Shown here piece by piece: positions 33,584 to 41,388 of a stretch of 41,388 nt of DNA. The notes beneath the pieces are model-generated. The model ran no database searches. It was given only the letters and a program-made list of their open reading frames with translations, and had not been told where the DNA came from. The number at the start of each line of letters is the position of its first letter. The first letter of the stretch is position 1. A program made the position numbers and the translations under genes. The stretch is from Chloroflexota bacterium (GTDB taxonomy: Bacteria > Chloroflexota > Dehalococcoidia > UBA2247 > JAUWOP01), in assembly GCA_030612045.1 (NCBI GenBank), contig JAUWOP010000007.1, positions 1 through 41,388 on the forward strand, in the 5' to 3' direction.

Positions 33584-34885
33584 ATGATTTACTGGGCACC
33601 ACTCTTGCATTTTTATCAACCCCCGACACAATTACATCGGGTTCTGGACAAGATCTGCGACGAATCCTACCGACCCTTGGTCAAGGTTTTCCAGGACATT
33701 CCCTCAGCCAAGGTGACAGTCAATATCAATGGGATTTTGACTGAACTTCTGCGTGACCACGGTAAGTGGGACATTATTAAGGGATTAGCTAAGCTAGCGG
33801 AAAGTGGGCAACTTGAGTTTACTGACTCCGGAGCATATCATCCCATTCTGCCCCTTATCCCCAGGGATGAGATGAAAAGACAAATAGTTCGCAATAGACA
33901 GAGGAACAGTCTCCTTATTGGCGAGTGCTTTGCTCCCAAGGGGTTTTTCCCTCCCGAGATGTGCTACAGCCAAGAAATTGTTGCGCCTATTATCGAGACT
34001 GGACACCAGTGGCTTATAATCAGCGGTATAGCATGTCCTGTAGATTGGCCATTGGATGTTATCCATGAGGTGTCTAGCGATGATAAGAAGCTCGCGGTTT
34101 TCTTCCGTGACGATATATTAAGCAACCTGATAAGCTTTCATGGTATTGATGCTCAAAGCTTCCTTGATAAATTGAGGCAGTTGCGAGGCGAGCGGGAGAA
34201 CATATATGTGATAACAGCTATGGATGGTGAGACCTTCGGTCATCACATCAAGCATTGGGAGAAGATATTCTTAGCCGGTGTCTATAAGGCTCTGGAAACA
34301 CCCACATCGGCATTACCAGATATTCACCAAACTCAGCTACTCGCCAATAGCCATCGTGGAATCTTCACCCTTCGTGAAAGAGAAGAGCCAGGAGAGATAG
34401 CGATAGTAACCATCAGCGAGCTTCTGGATATTTTCCCTCGGGGGTCTTCCATCGAACCAAAGCCTTCGTCGTGGAGCACCACGATCCAGGACATTGAGGC
34501 GGGTAATCCCTATCCTCTTTGGGCTGATCCCCATAACCGGATTCACCAACTACAATGGGAGCACATGAATATCTGTATAGATATGGTCAAGAAGGCTATC
34601 GAGTGGGCTGACAATGAGACTAGCAAATATTATGCTGACATCGCGCGCGGGTTAATGGATCGAGCTCTCCACAGTGACCAATTCTGGTGGGCATCAGGAC
34701 GCCCGATGTGGGATATCAATCTGATAAACAGAGGGCTGATGCAGCAGACTGAATCGCTACTGAATGCCTACAAAGCGATAAAGACCAGTGGCGTAGGCGA
34801 TGAGGAGAAACAGGAGCATTACTACCGAGAGATTGCCGCCCGCGACCTGAGAGCTAAGATCCGCGACCGTCTCTTCAGAGACTGA
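33584..34885 (+). CDS. GH57 glycoside hydrolase, alpha-glucan type
   Basis: A 433-aa family GH57 enzyme, a retaining alpha-glucan hydrolase or transferase fold. It has LHFYQPPTQLHRVLDK at the start, a possible nucleophile glutamate in FFPPEMCYSQEIV near residue 130, and an acid/base aspartate candidate in TAMDGETFGHHIKHWE near 213. ATG 33584, with GGAGGAAG upstream, is preferred to the tracked 33515 start, whose first 23 residues look like spacer translation. It ends 12 bp before the second GH57 gene. The exact activity (amylase, branching or transferase) is not determined. Confidence 0.85.
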   Translation: MIYWAPLLHFYQPPTQLHRVLDKICDESYRPLVKVFQDIPSAKVTVNINGILTELLRDHGKWDIIKGLAKLAESGQLEFTDSGAYHPILPLIPRDEMKRQIVRNRQRNSLLIGECFAPKGFFPPEMCYSQEIVAPIIETGHQWLIISGIACPVDWPLDVIHEVSSDDKKLAVFFRDDILSNLISFHGIDAQSFLDKLRQLRGERENIYVITAMDGETFGHHIKHWEKIFLAGVYKALETPTSALPDIHQTQLLANSHRGIFTLREREEPGEIAIVTISELLDIFPRGSSIEPKPSSWSTTIQDIEAGNPYPLWADPHNRIHQLQWEHMNICIDMVKKAIEWADNETSKYYADIARGLMDRALHSDQFWWASGRPMWDINLINRGLMQQTESLLNAYKAIKTSGVGDEEKQEHYYREIAARDLRAKIRDRLFRD

Positions 34886-34897
34886 GAGGGTGAACTC

Positions 34898-37141
34898 TTG
34901 AAACGAATCTACCTTGGACTGGTTCTTCATAGCCATCAACCTGTAGGCAACTTTCCCTGGGTCTTTGACCAGGTATACCATGATGCCTATCTGCCTATGG
35001 TGGAGTGCCTGGAAAGACATGTTTCCGTTCGCCTCTCACTGCACTATAGTGGTGCGCTTCTGGATTGGCTGTGGGTAAATCAACCAGACATGATCAGGCG
35101 AATCAAGGCATTGGTGGAGCGGGGTCAGGTGGAGATATTGACCGGCGGTTACTACGAGCCTATCTTGCCTGCTATCCCTGATGCTGACAAACTTGGCCAG
35201 GTAGCAAAGTTGACTAAAGTGGTTCAGGATAGCTTCGGATGTACGGCTGAAGGGTTGTGGCTTGCCGAGCGGGTTTGGGAGCCACAATTAGCTAAAGTGC
35301 TGGCACAGGCTGGTGTCAGGTGGACTGTGGTGGATGATACCCACTTTAAACTGGTCGGCTTAAGCGATGATGACCTCTTTGGTTATTACACTACTGAGGA
35401 GCAGGGCAACATACTCAAGGTCTTTGGCACCAGCAAGCACCTGCGCTATTTAATCCCCTGGCATGAAGTCGAAGAGATTATCAGCTTCCTTCATGATCAG
35501 GCGACAGAAGATGGGACGAAGATTGCAGTTATGGGAGACGACAGTGAGAAATTCGGTAGCTGGCCGGGAACATATAAACTCTGCTGGCAGGATGAATGGA
35601 TAGAAACATTCTTTACTACTCTGGAGGAGAACGGGAACTGGCTCAAGACCATTCCCCTCGGTGACTATGCCAACCTCTTTCCCTCTCTGGGACGTGTTTA
35701 CCTTCCCTGCGCTTCCTACGATGAGATGCTGGAGTGGGCATTGCCTGCCAACAAATCCTGCGAGTTTGCCAAACTCTCACGGGGGCTGGAATCAAAAGGC
35801 CGTCAGGATATTCTGCATTACATGCACGGCGGATTCTGGCGGCACTTCTTGGTAAAATACCCCGAGATCAATACGATGCACAAAAAGATGCTGCGGGTGC
35901 ATGAGAAGGTATACCGGGCTCGCCAGGTGAGCGAGGCTGATTGTGGCTTGGAGGACCTCTGGCGGGGGCAATGCAATTGTCCTTACTGGCATGGTATCTT
36001 CGGAGGCGTCTATATGACTGATATCCGAGCAACAACATACAGCCACCTTATTCAGGCCGAAAACAAAGCTGATGCTGTATTGCAGGGCAACAACTGGTTG
36101 AGATGGGAAAGAGCTGACTTTGACTGCGATGGTGAGGATGAATTGCTGGTAGAGGGAGACGCCCTGGCTTTATATATAGACCCTGCTCGTGGCGGAACTA
36201 TATTCGAGTGGGACCTGCGCCGCTACAACTATAATCTCGCCAGTGTCTTAACGCGGCGGCCCGAAGCCTATCACCAAGCGCTTGCGCAGGGCAAGGGCAA
36301 AAAACAAGTTCAGGATGACCAAGAGGTGAGGACGATTCACGATGACATTCGGATAAAGGAGCGTGGTCTCCGCCGTCATCTCCATTATGACCGTTATCGT
36401 CGAGTTTGTATGATTGACCACTTCTTGGGCATTAATACCACGCTGCGAAAGTTTGTCCGTTGCTTCTACCCTGAATTAGGTGACTTTGCGGAGCAATCCT
36501 ACGAGTGTATGATAGATGAGACCAGCGATAGACTCAGGATACTTCTCAAACGCAATGGCCACCTGAGATATAATCGAAGGCTGTTGCCCTTCAGGATAGA
36601 AAAGGAGCTAACCTTAGTAGCTGGTAAGGATGAACTAGCAATAACATATCAGTTGACAAACCTGGGGAACATTGCTGCCAGCAGCATCTTTGGCACAGAG
36701 TGGAACTTCAATCTCCTCGGCGGTGGCCACAACGACCAGGCTTACTATGTAGTGCCCGGTGTCAAGCCCAACAACTGGCATCTTAATGCCACGGGAGAGT
36801 TGTTTGATATCCAGGAATTGGCTCTGGGGAATAGACGCTTGGGCATCGAGATACTACTAAGGCTGACTCAAAAAGTCAGATTGTGGTGGTTTCCGGTAGA
36901 GGCCATCTGCAACTCGGAGAGTGGACTGGAGAAGGTTTATCAGGGAAACTGCTTAGTGCTCCTTCTGCCGTTCAGCCTTTCCTCAGGTGAGAGCTTCCAC
37001 TTGGGACTGAACATAAGCATTCAGTCACCAGTTTCCACTCCGATTTTGAGGTCTGAGGAAGAGGACTTCCCTAGTTTACTACCCATGCTAGCAAGGTCAC
37101 CCAGTACCCCTCGGAGTCACTTACCTCTTCCCACATCGTGA
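34898..37141 (+). CDS. GH57 4-alpha-glucanotransferase/amylase with DUF1925-DUF1926
   Basis: A 747-aa enzyme resembling archaeal GH57 4-alpha-glucanotransferases, which move alpha-1,4-glucan segments. LGLVLHSHQPVGNFPWVFDQ opens the catalytic barrel, GLWLAERVWEPQLAKVL near residue 115 carries the nucleophile Glu, and MGDDSEKFGSWPG near 207 the acid/base Asp. The middle and C-terminal parts match the DUF1925/DUF1926 layout of this family, with beta-rich sequence from about residue 400 on. The start is a TTG with GAGAGGG 7 nt upstream. It is in the same transcription unit as the preceding GH57 gene. Confidence 0.88.
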   Translation: MKRIYLGLVLHSHQPVGNFPWVFDQVYHDAYLPMVECLERHVSVRLSLHYSGALLDWLWVNQPDMIRRIKALVERGQVEILTGGYYEPILPAIPDADKLGQVAKLTKVVQDSFGCTAEGLWLAERVWEPQLAKVLAQAGVRWTVVDDTHFKLVGLSDDDLFGYYTTEEQGNILKVFGTSKHLRYLIPWHEVEEIISFLHDQATEDGTKIAVMGDDSEKFGSWPGTYKLCWQDEWIETFFTTLEENGNWLKTIPLGDYANLFPSLGRVYLPCASYDEMLEWALPANKSCEFAKLSRGLESKGRQDILHYMHGGFWRHFLVKYPEINTMHKKMLRVHEKVYRARQVSEADCGLEDLWRGQCNCPYWHGIFGGVYMTDIRATTYSHLIQAENKADAVLQGNNWLRWERADFDCDGEDELLVEGDALALYIDPARGGTIFEWDLRRYNYNLASVLTRRPEAYHQALAQGKGKKQVQDDQEVRTIHDDIRIKERGLRRHLHYDRYRRVCMIDHFLGINTTLRKFVRCFYPELGDFAEQSYECMIDETSDRLRILLKRNGHLRYNRRLLPFRIEKELTLVAGKDELAITYQLTNLGNIAASSIFGTEWNFNLLGGGHNDQAYYVVPGVKPNNWHLNATGELFDIQELALGNRRLGIEILLRLTQKVRLWWFPVEAICNSESGLEKVYQGNCLVLLLPFSLSSGESFHLGLNISIQSPVSTPILRSEEEDFPSLLPMLARSPSTPRSHLPLPTS

Positions 37142-37537
37142 ACACATTGTAGTGTAACCTTAGGAAGTTCACTAAAAGATATGCTTACAGTGATGTATGA
37201 CAAAATCATATAGTAGATTCAGTTTAAATCAGTTAGTGCCTCTCCTACAAATGGATTAACCTAACTAGTGGTTTTGATGGATTGAACTCCAGCCCCAGAT
37301 AACTTAGAATGAGTTTGCACTTAGGATATCTAGGGTAGGGGATAAATAAGGTCTGCCAAAATAAGATGTGAGGATGCGATGAAGCAAAGCTTATAACTGG
37401 TTGTTTTGAGCTTTAAGGTCGGTTTTTTAATGTGCGAATCTGCTCTAGGTTCTCCTTTAGTAGAGCTGCAGGTTCAGCAGATTGTGGGTAGTAGCGCAGA
37501 TTCGGCCAATATTCTTATAATGAGGAGAGGTGATAGC
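37142..37537. other. spacer without a recognised gene
   Basis: A 396-bp AT-rich stretch between the long GH57 gene and the CBS-domain gene. I see no coding region, RNA gene or strong hairpin. The tracked ORF starting at 37406 extends into it, but its first 44 codons are not protein-like and a better start lies at 37538. Confidence 0.5.
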
Positions 37538-37978
37538 ATGCTAAAAGTTAAAGTTAATGATATCATGAATAGTGAGTTTGTTTTTGTCCCGCCTTCTGCT
37601 CCCATCATTGAGATAGCACAGAAGATGATAGGCTCGGGAACAGGGATTGTCTCCGTTTGTACTAACGGGAGGTTTCGGGGAGTAATTACTGAGAGAGACA
37701 TCATTACTGATATCGCAGCCAGTACCTATAACCCCACAAGAGAACGTGCTGGGTCATTAATGAATAACCACTATCCCATAATCCCACCTGGCGAGGAAAT
37801 AACACAGGCAGCCAAAGTGATGGTAAGCCATGGTATCCGAATGCTACCAGTAGCTCAGAATGGCAAGCTGCTCGGGATCTTTACCATGGATGACCTGGCA
37901 CAGGAAAGCTTGGCACTGGCTGCTATGGTCCTTATCAAGACTGCCAAGCTGAAGGTATTGAGGGAGGCAAAGGCATGA
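37538..37978 (+). CDS. paired CBS-domain protein
   Basis: A 146-aa soluble protein made of two CBS motifs. The first, VNDIMNSEFVFVPPSAPIIE through FRGVITERDIITDI, is near residues 5-60. The second, GSLMNNHYPIIPPGEEITQA through LLGIFTMDDLAQ, is near 72-127. CBS pairs bind adenine nucleotides and sense energy state. ATG 37538, preceded by GAGGAGAGGTG, is preferred to the tracked start. Its place among glucan genes suggests an energy-sensing regulatory role, which is inference. Confidence 0.88.
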   Translation: MLKVKVNDIMNSEFVFVPPSAPIIEIAQKMIGSGTGIVSVCTNGRFRGVITERDIITDIAASTYNPTRERAGSLMNNHYPIIPPGEEITQAAKVMVSHGIRMLPVAQNGKLLGIFTMDDLAQESLALAAMVLIKTAKLKVLREAKA

Positions 37979-38085
37979 TAGAGAGGCTAAAACCCTCAAT
38001 CTAGTGAATAGAAATATAGCTGATTACATAATAACTCTTCATATTCTCCTTTTAACCTTCTCACATCAAAGAAGAAGGAAGTTCT

Positions 38086-38111
38086 CCCTCTCCTGGTAAG
38101 GGAGGGTTTTT
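38086..38111 (+). terminator. intrinsic terminator-like hairpin
   Basis: CCCTCTC pairs with GGGAGGG (one G-U pair) around a 7-nt loop and runs into TTTTTAT. It lies 108 bp after the CBS gene and can terminate that transcript. The hairpin and its downstream sequence match the element at 16187. Confidence 0.65.
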
Positions 38112-38143
38112 ATGTAGAGTTATGCAGAGAGCTATGAGTATTT
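38100..38143 (+). repeat. dispersed terminator-linked repeat, copy B
   Basis: Second copy of the element at 16203: GGGAGGGTTTTTAT followed by AGAGTTATGCAGAGAGCTAT. The match extends some 30 bp past the T-run, which a plain terminator would not need. Confidence 0.6.
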
Positions 38144-38238
38144 ATCTGGGATTTTATGTTTCAGAATTAGTATTTAGGTCTCTGTGGTAAATGGTCAGGT
38201 TATAGCTAAAGTTTTAAAAATAAAGAGGAGATGATGAA

Positions 38239-39621
38239 GTGAAACGAGGAAGTATTACCGCTAATAATACTGTATTTCTACTTTTATCCTTCGAAGGTCC
38301 GGACCACTACTCTTTAGCTGGGGGGTTAGGGGTGAGGGTGACCAACCTTTCACAGACCCTGTCCTACCTGGGCTTCCCTACTCACCTCATCTTTGTTGGT
38401 GACCCAAGACTAAAAGGTGAGGAACTCAGCAATGGGGGAAAGCTCATCCTTCATCGCTGGTGTCAATGGATCAGCCAGTATTACCCCAGTGGAGTCTATC
38501 AGGGGGAGAACGAGAAACTCTACGATTTTAACGAGTCAGTACCCTGGTTCGTTATGGAGCATATCATAAAGCCAGCGGTGGCTCAGGACAAACTGGTGAT
38601 CATCTTAGGTGAGGAATGGCATACTACTGAGGCTATGTGCCGTATCAGCGATCTTCTCCGTAGCAATAGCCTGAGAGATAAGGTGGTAATGTTCTGGAAT
38701 GCTAATAATACCTTCTCTTTCCATCGTATAGACTGGGGGCGGCTGACCTACAGCACCACTATCACCACGGTTAGCAGGTATATGAAACACATTATGTGGG
38801 GGATGGGGCTAAATCCCCTGGTAATCCCTAATGGAATCCCAAAATCCTTATTGAGTGAGGTTAATGAAAAGTTAGTTACCCGGCTCAAGAAGAGTCTTGG
38901 GGTTGATTTGATCCTGTCAAAAGTGGCTCGCTGGGATCCTGACAAACGCTGGAATATGGCAGTAGAGGCCATAGCCAGACTAAAGACCAGGGGTGTAAGA
39001 ACAGTGCTCATAGCCAGAGGGGGGGTAGAACCTCACGGTGAAGAGGTAATTTATAATGCTCGCTCCCTGGGACTCAAGGTCAGAGAGGCAAGTAGCAGGG
39101 AGGATACCCTTGAGGGCTATTTTGAGGCTATCGAAGGGGATGGTACAGCAGATGTATTGAATCTGAAGTTTCACTGTCCCCAGCAATTCCTAAGCATAAT
39201 CTACCACACTTCAGATGCTGTACTGGCCAATAGTGGTCATGAACCCTTCGGTATAGTTGGCTTAGAAGTTATGGCAGCCAAAGGGATTACCTTTACCGGT
39301 AGTACTGGCGAGGATTATGCCATTCCTTTCTATAACTCCATTGTCTTGGAAACATCTGACCCGAAAGAGATCGAGTTTCATATGATGTATCTTGAGGAGT
39401 ACCCGGAGGAGAAGGAGAGGATGCGTCAGGCGGCCGGACAAACAGCCATGCAGTTCACCTGGGAAGAAGTCATAAAGAACTTGATCCGAAAGCTGGAGTA
39501 CCAGACTAGAACTCAAGGGCTCCTGGCTACACCGAGGAGGATTCCTACGCTAGAACCATATCCATTTGAGTTTCGGGAGGCAGTACCAAGACATGAGACT
39601 GTTCTCACAAGGAGTATGTAG
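38239..39621 (+). CDS. GT-B glycosyltransferase of the alpha-glucan cluster
   Basis: A 460-aa glycosyltransferase. LAGGLGVRVTNLSQTL near residue 28 is the donor-loop region and LGEEWHTTEAMC follows. TTVSRYMKHIMWGMG near 175, VARWDPDKRWNMAVEAI near 235 and HEPFGIVGLEVMAAKGI near 335 mark the C-terminal Rossmann domain with the E-x7-E pair. It starts at GTG with AGAGGAG 8 nt upstream. The downstream GH57 gene starts 1 nt after its stop, so the two are likely co-translated and may make or remodel the same polymer. Donor sugar unknown. Confidence 0.83.
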   Translation: MKRGSITANNTVFLLLSFEGPDHYSLAGGLGVRVTNLSQTLSYLGFPTHLIFVGDPRLKGEELSNGGKLILHRWCQWISQYYPSGVYQGENEKLYDFNESVPWFVMEHIIKPAVAQDKLVIILGEEWHTTEAMCRISDLLRSNSLRDKVVMFWNANNTFSFHRIDWGRLTYSTTITTVSRYMKHIMWGMGLNPLVIPNGIPKSLLSEVNEKLVTRLKKSLGVDLILSKVARWDPDKRWNMAVEAIARLKTRGVRTVLIARGGVEPHGEEVIYNARSLGLKVREASSREDTLEGYFEAIEGDGTADVLNLKFHCPQQFLSIIYHTSDAVLANSGHEPFGIVGLEVMAAKGITFTGSTGEDYAIPFYNSIVLETSDPKEIEFHMMYLEEYPEEKERMRQAAGQTAMQFTWEEVIKNLIRKLEYQTRTQGLLATPRRIPTLEPYPFEFREAVPRHETVLTRSM

Positions 39622-39622
39622 A

Positions 39623-40828
39623 ATGGCGGAGAATCTAGCAATCTACACTGTGGTACACCAGCCCCGACGGCTGAAGCTCCCCGCCCAACCCATCCCCCAA
39701 GGAACAAAGGTGGAGGATATAGAGCAATACTTGTTCGACGAAGAGTTGAATGAGCACTATTTCCATAAAGTAGCAACCTACTGCTACTATCCTACTACTG
39801 AGATATTCTTAAAACTAGTAGAACAGGGATTCAAGCTAGCCATTGGTTTTTCGGAGTCCTTCTTGAGGCAAGCCCGACACTGGGATAATAAACTTCTGTC
39901 CCTTTTCCAGGAGCTAGTGAAACACCCCAATGTTGAGCTTATCGGCGTTGAGCCTTACCATAGTTTTCTGCCCCTTATTGACCTGCGCTTATTCCAGAGT
40001 CAGATGACCCGGGCTCGGGATAACTTAGAGAGGATTTTTAGTAAAAAACCTCAGGTTACCGACACCACAGAGATGCTGATGTCAGACGGCATCTATCACG
40101 CCCTAGATGGCTCAGGATTCGCTGGTACCTTCATTGACGGACGGGAGTGGGTCATGGGGTGGCGTGACCCCATGTATCTCTATCATCAGGGAAAGAGCCT
40201 AATGCTACTGGCGCGTCATTATCAACTTAGTGATGATGTAGGCTATAGATTTTCCAACAGGTCTTGGTGGGGGTATCCTCTGCTGGCAGATACTTACGCT
40301 CACTGGATAAAAGAGTCCAGGGGAGATTTTATTTTCCTGGCATGGGATTATGAGACCTTTGGTGAGCACCACTCCAGAGAGACCGGTATTTTTGAGTTCA
40401 TACAGCAACTGCCTGAGGAATTAGATAAAAGGTGCATCACCCTGCTTACACCCAGTGAAGTTATAGCCAAGTATAGGGAACGAAGCTTTTACCTACCATT
40501 GCCGGCGTATCCCAGTACTTGGGCTGGCGAAGGGGGTATGGAGTTCTTCCTCGGCAATAATGTCCAGCAGGCTTTATTCCAGCTAATGCTGCATACCTAC
40601 AATAAGGCTATCTTGAGCGAAAACCATGAGCTAATTGATCTCGCCCTCTGGCTTGCCCAGTCAGATAATCTGCATTTAATCCAGTGGTTTGGTCGTTCAG
40701 GACCAGAAGCAGAGGTATCAGCTTATTTTACCCCAGATGAATGGTGGCAACTGGGTCCATCAGGTATTGTTTGGGAGATGCAGCAGGTATACAAGAACTT
40801 TATCAGGGCTCTAGATACTTATCTCTAA
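39623..40828 (+). CDS. GH57 glycoside hydrolase, short form
   Basis: A 401-aa GH57-family protein consisting essentially of the catalytic barrel. YTVVHQPRRLKLPAQPIPQG is near the N-terminus, TDTTEMLMSDGIYHALDG near residue 153 carries the probable nucleophile Glu, and LAWDYETFGEHHSRETG near 252 the probable acid/base Asp. ATG 39623, with AAGGAG 7 nt upstream inside the previous gene, is preferred to the tracked start 39566. The pairing of a GT4-like gene with a short GH57 and a DUF5752-like gene resembles arrangements I associate with archaea. Confidence 0.85.
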   Translation: MAENLAIYTVVHQPRRLKLPAQPIPQGTKVEDIEQYLFDEELNEHYFHKVATYCYYPTTEIFLKLVEQGFKLAIGFSESFLRQARHWDNKLLSLFQELVKHPNVELIGVEPYHSFLPLIDLRLFQSQMTRARDNLERIFSKKPQVTDTTEMLMSDGIYHALDGSGFAGTFIDGREWVMGWRDPMYLYHQGKSLMLLARHYQLSDDVGYRFSNRSWWGYPLLADTYAHWIKESRGDFIFLAWDYETFGEHHSRETGIFEFIQQLPEELDKRCITLLTPSEVIAKYRERSFYLPLPAYPSTWAGEGGMEFFLGNNVQQALFQLMLHTYNKAILSENHELIDLALWLAQSDNLHLIQWFGRSGPEAEVSAYFTPDEWWQLGPSGIVWEMQQVYKNFIRALDTYL

Positions 40829-40865
40829 ATAGAGCAGGCCAATATCATGAGAAGAGGTGACTGCT

Positions 40866-41171
40866 ATGCCTAGAAGATCAAAGCAGGATACAGAGAGACT
40901 CCTGGCCGATGTAGTGGAGGAGCATGTATTCAAGTGCTGCAATGGCAATATCTTGAGGAACATGCGAGAGCTTGCGGAGTCCTTCGCTACCATGACAGAT
41001 GAGACTTTTGCTTTTCACTCAAATACAGAGAGGAATGATTTTAGTAGCTGGGTAAGAGATATAATCAGAGATGAAAAGCTAGCAAGGGATCTTGAAAAGT
41101 CACTGAGCAGAACACAGGCAGCAAGGAGTGTGACACGGAGAATAACTTTTCTTTGTGGCAAATTAGCCTAG
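40866..41171 (+). CDS. DUF5752-like small protein
   Basis: A 101-aa soluble protein. The segment FAFHSNTERNDFSSWVRDII followed by DEKLARDLEK is the recognisable part and resembles DUF5752-type proteins that accompany GH57 and glycosyltransferase genes. ILRNMRELAESFATM precedes it. The role is unknown. ATG 40866, with GAAGAGGTG 6 nt upstream, is preferred to the tracked GTG 40857. It is the last gene of the glucan cluster on this strand. Confidence 0.65.
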   Translation: MPRRSKQDTERLLADVVEEHVFKCCNGNILRNMRELAESFATMTDETFAFHSNTERNDFSSWVRDIIRDEKLARDLEKSLSRTQAARSVTRRITFLCGKLA

Positions 41172-41216
41172 ATAGACTATAGCTGCATGCTACACAATTG
41201 TAACTGTTCACCTCGC

Positions 41217-41256
41217 TGTCATTCTGAGGGAGTGGAGCAACCGAAGAATTGAGGTG
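41217..41256. repeat. partial palindromic repeat fragment
   Basis: TGTCATTCTGAGGG and CCGAAGAATTGAGG resemble one arm of the dispersed GTCATT-type palindromic repeats also seen in other form at 1021 and inside the element at 6614. No complete partner arm is visible. Confidence 0.4.
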
Positions 41257-41266
41257 GTCCCCATCA

Positions 41267-41388
41267 TCAGGACAGAATAGGGGCTATGTTAAGATTGGGT
41301 CCCGCTACTCTCAGGGAGTCTGTTGTTAAGGTATCCAGTGTTAGGGATTCTACCACAACTCCATGGATAGCTTCCACCTGGCTTGAGG
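41267..41388 (-). CDS. partial C-terminal coding region at window edge
   Basis: On the minus strand the frame is open from the window edge to a TGA at 41267-41269. It reads SSQVEAIHGVVVESLTLDTL and ends AGPNLNIAPILS. The composition is protein-like but only 40 residues are visible and I do not recognise the family. It would be convergent with the glucan cluster. Confidence 0.4.
   Translation of the reverse strand, partial: SSQVEAIHGVVVESLTLDTLTTDSLRVAGPNLNIAPILS

Overview
The window looks like chromosomal DNA of an anaerobic bacterium. My best guess is the Dehalococcoidia or another Chloroflexota lineage, but this is inferred from gene content only and no marker gene such as 16S rRNA is present. 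The supporting content is an Flx/Hdr-type flavin and iron-sulfur electron-transfer cluster, a class II (B12-dependent) ribonucleotide reductase under NrdR, a HerA-NurA pair, and archaea-like GH57 glucan enzymes. Genes are tightly packed with many TAATG stop/start overlaps, and the spacers carry small palindromic repeats and transposase debris.

Layout. (1) 1-3865: MvhD/FlxD-like subunit, a zinc-ribbon/TM2 membrane protein, two iron-sulfur proteins and an FAD/NAD(P)H reductase with a C-terminal 2Fe-2S motif. Together they resemble FlxABCD, which in characterised systems links NAD(P)H to heterodisulfide-reductase-type (HdrABC) bifurcation; hdr genes may lie just left of the window. (2) 3862-5998, minus strand: a histone-deacetylase-like amidohydrolase, then a nucleotidyltransferase with a small overlapping partner gene that looks like a toxin-antitoxin-style module. 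(3) 5999-7203: a gene-poor stretch with a decayed ISNCY-like transposase fragment and a 167-bp MITE-like element with 12-bp terminal inverted repeats. (4) 7204-11395: unknown protein, NurA nuclease, a possible HAS-barrel protein and the HerA ATPase, a likely DNA end-processing operon. (5) 11445-14316: TrmO, an MBL-fold hydrolase and a phosphofructokinase with mixed donor-specificity residues. (6) 14555-17510: two closely related radical SAM/SPASM proteins flanking a small frameshifted gene.

(7) 17842-21734: sirtuin deacetylase, MrfA-like helicase and biotin-protein ligase. (8) 21918-26119: proC, yggT, panB, panC and an ADP-forming acyl-CoA synthetase-like gene, largely translationally coupled. 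(9) 26256-29478: two NrdR boxes 31 bp apart, then nrdR and nrdJ. (10) 29547-41171: an alpha-glucan cluster with glucan phosphorylase, two glycosyltransferases, three GH57 enzymes, a CBS-domain protein and a DUF5752-like small protein. A partial minus-strand gene may enter at the right edge.

Most genes are recognisable housekeeping or central metabolism. The least explained items are the radical SAM pair with the broken gene between them, the nucleotidyltransferase plus 71-aa gene, the zinc-ribbon/TM2 gene inside the Flx cluster, the two uncharacterised proteins around NurA, and the dispersed terminator-like and palindromic repeats. I did not see a clear case for a wholly new system.
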